From: Brachypodium distachyon
Lineage: Eukaryota > Streptophyta > Magnoliopsida > Poales > Poaceae
Assembly (NCBI RefSeq): GCF_000005505.3
Contig: NC_016131.3
Location: forward strand, 53,491,355-53,555,354
Reading direction: 5' to 3'
Length of the DNA: 64,000 nucleotides
Part shown: positions 44,846-57,240 of the stretch, piece by piece
Layout: each line of letters begins with the position of its first letter
How positions within the stretch are numbered: the first letter of the stretch is position 1
Notes under the pieces: generated by a model
Databases searched by the model: none
The model's input: the letters and a program-made list of their open reading frames with translations, nothing else
Told to the model about the DNA's origin: nothing
Position numbers and translations under genes: made by a program

Positions 44846-47800
44846 ATGGCCTCGATGGGGGCCGGGCGCGGCGGTCGCGGCGACGGCTCAGGCCGCGGCC
44901 GAGGCCGTGGTGGCGGACGGGGCGACGGCGGAGGGCGCGGTCTCGGCGGCCGTGGCGGGGCCGGAGCCGGAGGAGTCGGTTACCCGCAGCCGCAAGGTCG
45001 CGGTAATGGCGGAGGCCGCGTCCCTGGCGGGCGAGGACCTGGTGGGTACCAGCAGCCGCTGGCGCCCGCTCGCGTCGATGCGGGAGACCGTGGGCCGGCC
45101 GCTCCCCGTGCGGTCCCCGCGGCGTCCACGAGTTCCGCGCCTGCGTCGGCGGCAGCGTCTGCCCATGCTCTCGCAAGGGACCTGGGCAGGATGACCGTGA
45201 TGGTACCCGCTGCTCACCCCGCTGCGCCATCCGCGGCGATCCCGGCTCCTGCTGCCACGGCGACCCCCGCTCCTGGCGCCCCTGCTCCTGCCGCGGCGAC
45301 CCCTGCTCCTCCTCCACAAGCGTCCGCCGCGGTGGGGGCTGGATCTCAACCGGCTCTTCCAGCGGCTGCTCCGGTGTCAAGCAAGGCGCTGATGCCACCG
45401 GCGCGTCCTGGATTCGGCAGAGCGGGCCAGAAGATCACCGTGCGCGCGAACCACTTCCTCGTCCGCGTGGCCGACAAGGACGTTTGCCACTACGATGTAA
45501 GCCTTCCTCTGCGATCTCTTCCTGCTCGAGTCTAAATCTCTACTAATCTTGTACCTGCTTAATTATCTGCTTAAATCTCGCGTGGTTTCGGTTAAGTAAA
45601 ACTAAATCTCTGCGGTGCCGTTCTATGCTGCTTCGATAGATCGATCCCCTCTCTGCTAGAGATAGGATCAAATGTAGGAGTTCGAACAAGGGACGATGGT
45701 AGGGCAGTAGGCGCGCGTAGTTACGTTGTTGATGTTCGGTAGGGCCCAGATCTCTTGCTCGTAGTCCATGTTCGAGGGCCATGTTTCACTTTGATAAAAA
45801 AAAACGCGCAGATCTTGTGACGGTTCTCTGTTCTTTTATACGTGTCGATTGTGTGTGTAACATTTTTTCCAGTCTATATATTCGATCAAGCTATGCAATG
45901 TGTACTAGCTACTAGGCGTACCTTTCAATGTGAGATGTACACACATTTCCTCGAAGTTTCTGAGCTCCGCAAATGTGGCTTATGTTTCTTTTCTTTTGTG
46001 TATTTACTACTTTTTTCACGCGGTAGCTAGAGGGGTTTCTATTTCGAGCAAAAGTCTTGCAGCGCGCATGTGGCGTGCTGGCTCCGTTCTGGACGGCGCT
46101 GCATTGCTCTGTGCTCGCAGCACAGCTGGTTTCTTTCAATGATGAATAACGGAGGCAAAGACTGGTACACGGGATAATGTGCTTTGTCCAACCTTTGCTG
46201 ATTTAGGCAAGACCTCGGCTCTGTGTGGTTGCGCCGTTGATAGGCATACTAGCTGCAGAGTTTGCCTTGTTCTGTGTGTGGCGTTCTGGTCTTTTTTACC
46301 ACGCTCGTTTTGACTATGATAAACCAACGCTGTGCTTGTTTAAGATTGTTGATTATTTCGTGCTGCTCTTTAACCCAATGCTAATTAGTGGACTTACTTT
46401 ACTTTTATCGGATCCCCCTTTCAGGTCGCCATCAATCCCGAGCCGAAGGCGAGACGGATCAACAGGGTTCTGATGTCGGAGCTCCTGAACATCCATCGTG
46501 CATCGTCTCTCGGTGGCCTACTGGTCGCTTATGATGGTAGCAAGAGCCTCTACACTGCAGGCGAGCTGCCTTTCAAGGTGATGGATTTCTCCATCAAGCT
46601 GGGCAAAGAACGCAGAGAAATGTGAGCATGGTTTTATTTTGATGTTTCTTTGTGCACCTAGCTAGTCTGTTTAATTTCATTTGTGAAGTGCATGCTAATT
46701 GATGAATTTAATTTCATTTCCTATTGATCTCCACGGGTGATAGTGAGTACAAGGTCACAATTCGATTTGCTGCACGGGCAAACTTGTACCACCTACAGCA
46801 GTTCCTCAGTGGTCGTCAAAGGGACTGCCCACAGGACACCATACAAGCGCTGGACGTTGCGCTGAGGGAGACACCTTCTCAGAAGTATGACATCATTGTT
46901 AACATCTCTAGCTCTTCTCTGTTATATTTGTTTTTACTACTATTTTTTTAAAGTCGTTAACATATACTTGGTTCTCCTACTTCTGCAGCTATGCCACTTT
47001 TTCTCGATCGTTCTTCTCCTCCAATTTTGGCCAAAGCGACATTGGTGATGGGCTGGAGTGTTGGAAGGGTTATTATCAGAGCTTGAGGCCCACTCAAATG
47101 GGCCTCTCATTGAATATAGGTGCATATTTGTCCTAAAACTCCTCTTGATTCACTGACAGAAAATCACACCATAGGCCATTCTTGCAATTATTCTTTGACT
47201 GAGTGTTCTTGCGAAAGTAGTCAGGTCTGTTTGATTATGTTTTCTGTTTACCTGGATTCCAAATTCACGAAGTCAAGGGGGGGTATTTTGTTTTAGATGG
47301 TGTGCGCCGGGCCCAGGCAGCAGTGCAATGCCTGGGCAAGACACGAGGGGGAGTAGTTTAAACACAAGTCCAACCACCCAATTGAAAACTTATTACTCCC
47401 TCCGTCCCAAAATAACTGTTGTGAATTTGTACAAGATCTTATACAAATTCACGACACTTATTTTTGGACGGAGGGAGTAGTAGTGTGGCTCTGTTGGCAA
47501 AATAAAAATCCGCACATGAGTTCAGTTAAGCAATAGTGTTTATTAGTTTAGTTTTCGTGCGCACATGAATTTATTTGTGCAGTTCTTTTCCACAGCTTAT
47601 TATTTTTTCTGAACTCGTTGTACTTCTGTGCTACAGACACATCCTCAACGTCATTCTATAAGGCAATCTCGGTGATAAAATATGTTCAAGCGTGTCTACC
47701 GAATGCCGACACTAGACGTCCTCTTTCTGACAGGGACCGTCTGAAGGTACTACATTTGTCAACACAAAATATAGCACAGAAAATGTTTTAGCAACTAACT

Positions 47801-50800
47801 TTTGGTTTTTCATTTTTTTTAGATTAAGAAAGCACTGCGGGGAGTTCGTGTTGAAACCACACACCAACAGGGCAAACGGAGTTCCTACAAGATAACTGGG
47901 ATTACTTCTGTCCCACTGATTCAGCTCAAGTACTTGTTTCTCCTCGTAATCCCATTTCGTCCATGCAATATACCCCCCTCCCCCCTGCTTGCAGTGCCAA
48001 ATTATTTACTGGTAGTTGTTGTTTCTAGCTTTTCTCTGGATGAAGGCACCCAGATGACTGTTGCACAATATTTTCTGGAACGATACAAGTATAGACTGGA
48101 GTTCACATCTTGGCCATGTCTGCAGTCGGGCAATGATTCTCGTCCTATATATTTGCCAATGGAGGTATATTTTGCTTGGTTTTTGCACAACAGCGGCTGT
48201 GAAATTCTGCTACTGACAAACCATATGTTTGTAGGTATGCACAATTATAGAAGGCCAAAGATTCACTAGGAAGCTTAATGAGAAACAAGTGACTGGCATA
48301 CTGCGAGCAACATGTCAGCGTCCCCAGCTTAGGGAAGAGAATATACGTAAGGTATTTGTCAAGACGACAGTTATAACACTACTTACAAAGGATTGGGAAT
48401 TTTAGTAGCTTAGAGAGTGTTTATGACATTCTTATACATACATTTTAGCATTCCACTTCTGCTTTGTGATCTAGCATCATTTTTTGTATGCTTTGACATG
48501 AGCAAACTGTTACAAATGATCACATACTTATTCATGTATTTTATAGATGGTTGAAAGCAACAACTATGCAGCCGATAGGATGGCCCGGGAGTTTGGGATC
48601 GATGTTGCCAATCAAATGGTCAATGTGCACGCCCGCGTGCTGCCTCCACCCACGGTGGCTATTCTACATTTGGTCCTTTATCTCCTGCTTTTTGTTGATT
48701 AATTCCAACTGTTTATTTTGTTTTAGCTGAAATATCATGAATCTGGAAAGGACAAAGCTTGTGCACCCAGTGTTGGCCAATGGAATATGATCAATAAGGT
48801 GATTCAGTTCTGACTTTATATGAACTCTGAAATCAATTTTTTCTACATTTTTTAGTTTTTTTGATAATGCGACAGAACCGTAACAATCTTGTCCGAACTT
48901 TCTAAACGCTGCCCAAAATTGTAGTACTCGCTCCGTTTCATAAAGATTGGCACGATTTATAACTAGCTCTAGTTCAAAGCCGTGACAATCTTTATCAAAA
49001 GGAGGGAGTGCATTTTTTAATTTGGAAAGAGACCCTAGATTTCTATCTCCAGAACATGAACATGAGACTGTGATCTAGTTTTTTTAATTGTTCCAATTGC
49101 TGACGTGTCCTTTCTAATTTTATTTTAGAAAATGGTTAATGGAGCAAACGTTCAGAGATGGACTTGTTTAAACTTCTCACGCATGCACATTGATGGGGTG
49201 CGTATGTTTTGTGACGACCTAGTCCGTATGTGCAACGCCATTGGCATGGTAAGTTTGGCGCATGTTTCTTGATACAATATCCTGGTACCATCAGTCACTG
49301 TAGACTTAATTTAGTCTCTAATCATCCAGGTTGTCAATGTAAAGCCCGTGGATAAAGTTTGCTCAGCTTCTGCTAACAACATAGAAGGTGCTTTGAAAGA
49401 TGTTCACAAAATGTTTCCTGATCTTCAGTTGCTTATTGTGATTCTCCCAGATGTTACTGGTCATTATGGTATGCACACTCTTTCTATTCCTTAAATCTCT
49501 TCATGTTTTCTGGCCTCACAGAATCATATTTGTGCCATTCTGGTTCCCCCCCCCCCCCCCCCCCCCCAATAAATTAGCAGAACAAAGAGGCAAGTTGCAA
49601 TGTTAACACAATATGTGCATAACATTATGTATCTATGTTAACACAATCTATACATATATGCTAACACAATCTGAACATAATATGTACATAAACATATATT
49701 TGTGCAATTCTGTAGGGAAAGTTAAGAAGGTGTGCGAGACTGACCTTGGGATAGTAACCCAATGCCTTAAACCAGGCAAGGTCTACAATGCTAAAAAGCA
49801 ATATTTTGAAAATGTTGCACTTAAGATCAATGTCAAGGTGAGTTTGATGGCAGTCGCCTTTCCTGTATGTTTAAGATATTCGTTGGTACTGATATTTATG
49901 CTTTCTTAATTAGGCTGGAGGGAGAAATACAGCTCTTCAGCAAGCTCTTTCGCGTCAAACACCCTTAGTCTCCGATAGACCAACAATCATTTTTGGTGCT
50001 GATGTAACACATCCTGCAGCAGGGGAGGATTCCTCGGCATCGATTGCAGCTGTCAGTTTCTTACATCCTCTTGCAACAAGTGTTCAATTGTTAATCTGGA
50101 TCATAGTTTGTATGGATTTAAATGGACTCTCAGTTTATTATCGGAATGGCATTGTTGTGATGCAGTTGGCATGATTCGTTTTGAGTGATTCGTGTTGAGT
50201 GAATGCAGGTGGTGGCCTCTATGGACTGGCCTGAAATCACGAAGTACAAAGCTGTGGTCTCAGCGCAACCACCGAGGCAGGAGATTATTCAAGAACTCTT
50301 TTGGACTGGTAAAGATCCAGAGAAGGGCACCCCTGTGCACGGTGGTATGATCAGGTAAGTACTTTGCGTCCTCCAGAATATTCAATGATGATAGTGGCTT
50401 AAAACTGTCGCTTTCTCTGCAGGGAACTACTGATTTCATTCCTTAAGAAGACCAATTTTAAGCCTCAGAGGATAATATTCTACAGGTCTGTCCTTCAAAT
50501 CACGATTTTATCATTCATTGATGATCCCTTGTTGAAGTGCTATTGTGGTCCTATTTAGGGATGGTGTGAGCGAAGGGCAGTTCGCTCAAGTTCTGTTACA
50601 TGAAATGGATGCCATCAGAAAGGTGATGCCTAAGTTTCATTTCGATCTTTGCCTGTCTGGTTCTGCTTTCATCATGTTATGTTGTGCTCACGCAATATTT
50701 TTTTTCTGTGGAAAGGCTTGTGCATCTTTGCAGGAGGATTATATGCCCCCAGTGACATTTGTGGTAGTCCAGAAAAGACACCACACAAGGCTCTTCCCTG

Positions 50801-51618
50801 AGGTGCACGGAAAGCAGTGTGACAAAAGTGGAAACATCCTTGCTGGTAAGTGCCACACACACACAGACACACACACAGTATGTGCTAGTGTAAGAGCATC
50901 CGCATTTGTCACTGTCTTGCAGGAACCGTGGTTGACACCAACGTTTGCCATCCTACCGAGTTTGATTTCTACCTGTGTAGCCATGCCGGAATTCAGGTAC
51001 ATATCCGCAACTGTCAACTATCTGGTGGCACCTGCAGTGCACCGATTTCCTTGCCCAGTGGTAAGAACACTTGTGACGGCCTGGACTGATGCGTGTGCAT
51101 GTTTTTTCAGGGCACAAGCAGACCAACGCACTACCATGTGCTCTTTGATGAAAACCATTTCTCTGCCGATGAGTTGCAGTTGCTCACCAACAATCTGTGC
51201 TACACGTAAGCTCAGCCCCTCCCACAAACATTCACCACTGCTCTCTGTTTTAGTATTCACGCTGATATTTATATCCTTAAACTGTAAATGCAGATACGCA
51301 AGGTGCACTCGCTCTGTCTCAGTTGGTGAGTTCCGTTCCCAAGATCATCTCACATTTTCCTTTTCTTAAAGGCCACACTGATGTGTTATGTTTGGTTCCT
51401 TGCTTGGTGCAGTTCCGCCTGCCTACTACGCTCACCTGGCGGCGTTCCGTGCTCGGTACTACGACGAGCAAATGGAGGGTTCCGACGGCGGGTCGGTCGT
51501 CAGCGGTGGCAGCAGGGCATCAGCCGCCACCGGCGCAGGAGCTGCTGGCGCTCCCGCGGCGTTCCGCCAACTCCCCCAGATCAAGGACAAAGTCAAGGAC
51601 GTGATGTTCTACTGCTGA
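44846..51618 (+). CDS. Argonaute protein, AGO5/MEL1 clade (AGO14-like)
   Basis: Core of the RNA-induced silencing complex: binds small RNAs and slices or represses targets. 22 exons: 44846-45496, 46425-46621, 46744-46884, 46989-47119, 47637-47746, 47823-47929, 48029-48164, 48235-48351, 48547-48654, 48727-48798, 49129-49248, 49330-49468, 49716-49837, 49914-50051, 50209-50354, 50423-50485, 50559-50622, 50716-50845, 50923-50996, 51111-51205, 51294-51325, 51413-51618. All are GT-AG and in phase, giving 1032 residues. Residues 1-75 are Gly/Arg-rich, 80-200 Ala/Pro-rich; then the N domain, PAZ (about 390-500), MID (about 575-715) and PIWI (about 715-1010). Slicer residues are intact: D747 (GADVTHP), E788 (RQEII), D834 ([10 protein letters not shown]), H931 (HYHVL). 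[12 protein letters not shown] and [15 protein letters not shown] recall MEL1. MEL1 binds 21-nt phasiRNAs in germ cells; a similar role is inferred. MID looks about ten residues short. Introns 4 and 10 hold Stowaways. Confidence 0.95.
47394..47479. mobile_element. Stowaway MITE in Argonaute intron 4, 86 bp
   Basis: Near-perfect termini TACTCCCTCCGTCCCAAAATAA and TTATTTTTGGACGGAGGGAGTA, continuing inward as GTGAATTTGTA against TACAAATTCAC. It is one of the least decayed copies in the window. Confidence 0.93.
48925..49010. mobile_element. Stowaway MITE in Argonaute intron 10
   Basis: TACTCGCTCCGTTTCATAAAGATTGGCACG faces CGTGACAATCTTTATCAAAAGGAGGGAGTG. The interior is AACTAGCTCTAGTT, a palindrome. 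Confidence 0.85.
49546..49567 (+). repeat. Poly(C) tract of 22 bases in Argonaute intron 12
   Basis: An uninterrupted run of 22 C lies 78 bases after the exon 12 donor. It is followed by short repeats of GTTAACACAAT(A/C)TATACAT type at 49602-49680. Its length is probably variable or poorly sequenced. Confidence 0.9.
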
Positions 51619-53157
51619 ATTGATCATGGCTGCTGGCAAGTCCTCCGTGGGAGTGTGGTTTGGTTAGAAATTTCGGTGCTACTTCCGTTTGGAACTTGTG
51701 GTGAATTGTGATGTTGCTGTTGGTAAAATTGCGAACTGCCATGCTGACGTGGTTTTGCGTTTATCTGAGAGGTTCGGTGATTTTTGTTTAGGTTCGCTCT
51801 GAAATATGCTTGCTTGCAGATCTCCGTTTCAAAGATATCTATTGGTGTGTGGTAGATTTCTATATCCTATAATCCTGTTTGTCCCACCTCTTTTCGTCTA
51901 TTTTATTTTTATTATTTTGTCTTTGGTATTCAGCTGACGTATTTGATTTTAAAGTTATCACCATTTGAACCAAATCAATACAGGGCTTATCCGGGGTCCG
52001 GACAGTCCGCATAAGAACTTTGACACATGTTTTCTTTAATAATTCCAAAATAACTCAGAATGATAGTTACATCTGATATTATTTTGTGAAGAAAAAGCAA
52101 GCTCTCCTTGGAGGACAACAATTCTTTCTTTAGAAGTAGCAGCTGCTGGCCAAGAGAAGCTCTCCTGTTTGTAAATTTTGGAGTAAAAGAAAAATCTGAA
52201 AATGTTTGCGAGAAGCGTCTTTGGCGCAGCTCCGCTCCGCCACGGGCGGACATACATTTCCAGAGAGACGCTTTCTTCCCCATTTCTTCTTTCCTCATGC
52301 CCGTCCCGCGTTGTAGCCGCTGCCCCATCCGTGCGTCACCGTGCTGCTGCCGGAGGCCAGATCCGGCGGCCCCGCTGTTGCGGCTCATCCCCAGGTGGAT
52401 CCGACGGTGAGTATTGTTTTATTTTTAATATAAATTAAATTAAATGCTAAAATTAAACTAAAACTAAAAGTGCGTAATAAAAAATAAAAGTTCAAACAAG
52501 TAAAAGGTCAAGTTTTTACAATTAAAAGTTGAAAAACTAAAAAGCAAAAACGAAAACTTCGGACAAACCCAAAAAGAAGGTGTCGGAATATAATAAAAAT
52601 AACAGAGAATTAGAAATCGTAACTTGAAACAAGAACTACAAATTTAAAGCAATAATTAAAGAGCAACCCGGGTTAATAAAACTGAGAAAATTAACTCGGA
52701 AAGACATTTTTTTGAAACTCCGTTGCGGGATTCAGACCTAACCATTCAAGGAGAAGCAGTGGGAACGACAGAACCTATGACTCCATAGGATTTTATTGCA
52801 AAGAATCCAAAAATGAGCCCCGCCAATTAGTTCCACGCGAATGTCTAATCAATACGAGCCATGGTCTTGGAGACAAGTGACTGATGTCACCGACAAGTGA
52901 CTGATGTCACCTATTTCTTTTTTGCAACAGTAAATATCTACAAACATTTTATCCACAAAAAACGGATTTAAAAACATTTAGCTTATGCCTTGATTACATC
53001 CCCGTGCCAACAGCCAGCCTTGCGAGATTCCCTGCGCTTGAAGTGGCTCTTACTGTAACATGTGGGCCTCACATATGGATCGCCCACAGGGTCCCCCACT
53101 GCCAGTACTGTTAAAACTAATTAATTGAACATTATTACTTGTAAATGACCAAACATG
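51619..53157. other. Argonaute 3' flank, then AT-rich intergenic DNA
   Basis: The 3' untranslated region probably extends some 200-300 bases after 51618. A GC-rich patch at 52215-52410 ends in a donor-like GTGAGT and may be a stray first exon or captured fragment; no motif. Bases 52440-52700 are A-rich. A 20-bp tandem duplication GACAAGTGACTGATGTCACC sits at 52872-52911. Confidence 0.45.
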
Positions 53158-53265
53158 TACTCCCGCCTTTTCATAATTCTTGTTGAAATATTACATGTAT
53201 CTACACGTTTTTTTAGAAATAGATACATCTAAATTTGAGACAAGAATTATGAAACGGAGCGAGTA
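53158..53265. mobile_element. Stowaway MITE
   Basis: TACTCCCGCCTTTTCATAATTCTTGT faces ACAAGAATTATGAAACGGAGCGAGTA, with the usual 'catgtatctacacg ... agaaatagatacatct' core. Confidence 0.85.
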
Positions 53266-53660
53266 CATCTAAATCGTCGGGATGTATTTCACTCGTGCCG
53301 ATAACGAGATTATTTCAAATGAGCCGTCTTCCGTGCACTTCAGCTAAAGCCACATTGTGTACATAAGGCACCATGTTACTCCCCCGGAAAAAAAAATGGC
53401 ACCATGTCACTCCTACACCTAATGACTGCCCATTCTCACCTAAATTACTTCAGTGCTACCAGATCTCTCCTTCTCTATCTCAAAAAATAAAAAAAAATCT
53501 CTTTTCCAATAAAACGGGCAAGATCCATTTTCACTTTATCACGAGCTCTTAAAAGTTTGTTGTCAGAGCATCGATGCCATTGTCATGGTCTCAGAGTAAC
53601 TGAGTGATGAAAGCCGTAACCCGCAACTAAAGCCTAGCTATTGTTACCAGGCGGCACAAA

Positions 53661-54476
53661 GGGTGGGCGTTCGGTTAAACCGAACCGATCGGTTCGGCTC
53701 TTCAGGTTTTTAAGAAATTCGGTTTCTGAAAAACAGGAATCGATCGGTTCTTCTGAGAAATGCTAACCGAAAAATCGGTTCCCCGAATGTTCGGTTCGGT
53801 TCTCGATTTTGACCGAACAAAACCGAAGTATGTACGCAGTATTCACCGGTCGCCGCAGTCGACTTGCCTTCCCGTCTGCCTCAACCCGCCATGGCGCCGG
53901 GTCAGCTGCTGCAGGGAGATGTAGGCCACCAGGCCGGAGAAGAGAGGAGACGGAGCATGCCGATCGACGAGCTCGCAACCGATGGAGAACGGGTTGATGA
54001 CGAGGGGCTGATGGGGGCGGCTTGAATTGGTGCGGCCCTTCCGTCAGATCGGAGAGGAGGATGGGAATCAGGAGAGAGAGAGGGGTGAGGAAGAGCCGGA
54101 GAGGGCGAGGTGGCCAGGGTTGGGGTCACAGGCATATCGGTGGTTGGGATCACGAGTATATCGGGCGAGTGGAGTTCTTGTGGTTTCCTTTTTTTTTTCA
54201 GCGAAAGTTCTCGTGGTTTCTGGTTCTGTTAGTCGGACTATTGGGCTAGACGTTAGAAAGACAGAAGATGGGCTGGGCTTTGTAATGGGCTTATAGTATT
54301 CGGGTAGTTTGGGTATATCGGTTCACCGAGGCCCATGACCGAAGAAAGTTCGGTTCTTGGGAATCCAGAACCGAGATTTTGAACTGTTTTTCGGTTTCGG
54401 CTCATCCGGTTCTGGTTACCGGTTTTTCAGGTCTCGGTCTCGGTTTCTCGGTTTTTATGCCCACCCGCAATGGTCA
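53661..54476. mobile_element. Non-autonomous TIR element rich in ACCGA/TCGGT words
   Basis: The left end GGGTGGGCGTTCGGTTAAACCGAACCG and the right end CTCGGTTTCTCGGTTTTTATGCCCACCC are inverse. Both flanks (about 150 bp each) are built of CGGTT and AACCG repeats, while the middle (53860-54170) is GC-rich and AG-rich without a transposase. This end type (GGGTGGGC..CGGTT) is widespread in plants, but I could not fix the superfamily or a target duplication. Confidence 0.65.
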
Positions 54477-57240
54477 TCTTCTTAGTTACCTATACTCTAA
54501 CAACATCCTTGGTCCACCACCGGTGTCGGTCACGCTTAAGAAATGAGACTACCCGCCACAGGTGGTGGACCACTAGTGGCGGTCCCTACCACCGCTACTC
54601 GTGTTCGGCGGGGATGCCCTCAAACGGCTTCAAATGGCGTTGATGTCATTGGCTCGTTTGAACCGCCACTAGAGGAGGTTCACGAGAGGAGTATTCTAGC
54701 ACATTGACAATATGTTTCTAACATTTCTCTTTGGCACTGTACATAGTATGTGTTTAACATTTCTTGTTGACACTATCTACATTCGTTAATACATTCTGTA
54801 CGTAATATGTGTTTAACATTTTTTGTTCGCAGTCTATAGATGGGGAAAGTAAAGAAGGTGTTGAACTCTTTTGCAATTCTTATTCATATCATGTGCATCC
54901 GTCCAACTCTATGTATCCGTGCATCTGTCACATCTCCACGGCTCGATCTGTATCTAACGTGGCCATCTCGAACATGGTAATTTTGCAAGAAAACGCCTGC
55001 ACGGTATCTTCAACCTGGTTATTAGGCTGCGCTTTTTGTGAAACTCCCAAATATATCTCATGCGAGCAGTACCACGACCACACTTATTTTTTTTTTTTTG
55101 CGAAGAACGGAGATATAACAATCAAACAGAGTTTACACCATGATGCAAAGGATTGCATCTAAGCCAGCATGCTACTTAGACAGGGGACGGAGGGAGTATT
55201 TTTTTTTTATGGCGGCTACATCTGGGCACACGCACCCAATAAGAAGAGCTGCAGTCCACGGTGGGAGATCAAATCTGAGCGGGCACAACTAAGAAGAATC
55301 ACACGCTGCAGAAAGTCAGGATGTGGTGGTCGTAAGTTCGTAACTAGCATAGCAGGGAGAGAGAGGTCGCCGGGATACATGGTAGCAAGCCTCGGCCCTA
55401 AGGATCCGGCTGCCGTCTCTGCAGGACTCCGTGTCGCCGGGATCGTCGCAGGCCACCAACGCGTGTCTCCGCCTCAACCGGTGTTGTCGAGATTTGGTCG
55501 ACGGCCTCCGCGTTGTTGTTAGTGGCCATCGCGTATGAGATCGTTGGAGCCACAAGGATTAGGGGAGACTAGTGCAGAGGTTGGAATTGGGATTTGGGAG
55601 GAGTGCGCGTAGCCGAGGGGTGTTTGTCAAATTGATATGACTTTCTCAGGGAGGCTACGGGTATTTTCTCGCAAAATTCAGTACTGCAAGTAGTGGCCAA
55701 AACGAAGCCCTTTGAGAGTGTGCTAGAAATGTTTTTGCCATTCTGCATTAACTTTTATTGATAAGATTGACAAATATGGTGATGGATTATGATTGGTTTC
55801 CGAAAGCGCTTACTTTTGCAGGTATATGCTATTTTGTTCCATGTTGGGTGAATCGTACGATTCGTGCGACTTATTTTAGTCCATCCATTTATTGCAAGAA
55901 GTGGCATTACATCTTAGATCACGGCATATCTAAATTCTACATGTGTGTTTCTTGATCGCTACAATTACACCACCCCAATAAGAGCTTCTGGTGATCCGAT
56001 GGGTAGACATGACACGTTAGGAGTACTAATCCTAAGTCCTAACTAACGGGTGTCCCCATGCCGTCAGTGGTGACACTAATCGACGGTCTTTTTTTTTTGA
56101 GAAAATCGACGGTCTTAGTTTGAGCCAAAAAATTCCATGCACGGGTCCAAAGTGAGGCCCATCGGTGGTGAGGTCACTACCACAAAGGGGCCTATATGGA
56201 CCGATGGATCGTAATTTGCCAGCCATGGCCCAGTAGCCTATCCTAAAGCGAGGAGGTATAAGGCCCATTTATTTTCCACAACCCAACGGCCCAACCGCTT
56301 CCCCTCATCCTGCACATCTCAATCTCCGTCGCTAGCCGTCGTGCCTCGCTCTGGCCTTCCTAGCTGATGCACCCGGTGGCCATCACCTCCCATTTCTTCT
56401 TCCTACATGGGATGGAGTTTGCAGCCGGGCGGTAGTTGATAGCGACGCGCTTCTTTGGTTGTGGACAGCAAGGTGGCGCTCTCCTCAAATCGTGGCAACC
56501 CTCTCCCGATCTCCCTTTTGCCCTTTCCATCTGCGGCAGAGCACGACGAGACGAGACCATGGATCCGGTGGACGGTGGCGAGGCGAGGCAATGCTGCTCT
56601 CTTCCAGCGGATTGAGGCGAGGTGGAACACTCCTCGTCGGTCTCTTCCGCATCGGGCAGCTACACCTCCGGCGGATCGAGGCGCAGCGGCTTCTTCCGCA
56701 GGATTTGGTGATGTAATTGTTTGATCTTATCATTTTTTCCTGTGGGCACGAATTGTTACCCTTGAAGCCCTGCCGTGTTTTTCCCTTAGAGTGACGGTGC
56801 GTGTAGAGAATTGGATTGATAGTTTTAGTTGCCTTGTTTGACAAATCTGCGGGTGAATATTGCAGCTGATACCAACTACAAATATTCAGTATCGAACACT
56901 CAACATTTTATGGCGTTAAGGTTTTCTAATCAAGGATATATTCATTTATGCACAAGAACCAAAAATCATATTAGCATAAATGGAAGAAACATATTTATCC
57001 ACGGGGACTAATAGTACTACTGTGTCAAAGACCTGCTATATCTATGAAACTATAGGACATAATACTACTTGTAACATACTGTACTATAACTGCTAACAAA
57101 GAAAAACTACTACAAACGGTCACTGATATGACTTTTTCCATGTAACTTTTTGGATTATACAATGAAAATTTTCTGAGTATTGTCTTGGTAATTTTCTGTT
57201 ACAACATTGAACATGAAAATTGGTCAGTTTAAGTGAGTTT
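54477..57240. other. Intergenic, mixed; no recognised gene
   Basis: Contents: GGTGGACCACTAGTGGCGGT-type words near 54510-54590, three loose repeats of ATGTGTTTAACATTT at 54710-54825, a T-run with GCGAAGAACGGAGATATAACAATC at 55086-55120 (LINE or SINE tail, reversed), a lone Stowaway end GGACGGAGGGAGTA at 55187-55200, and GC-rich leader-like patches at 55260-55530 and 56290-56710. Open frames in the patches show no family motifs. Confidence 0.4.

Noticed and set aside
55169..55522. 117-residue frame
   Set aside because: It starts within a Stowaway end and a T-run, and no motif was seen.
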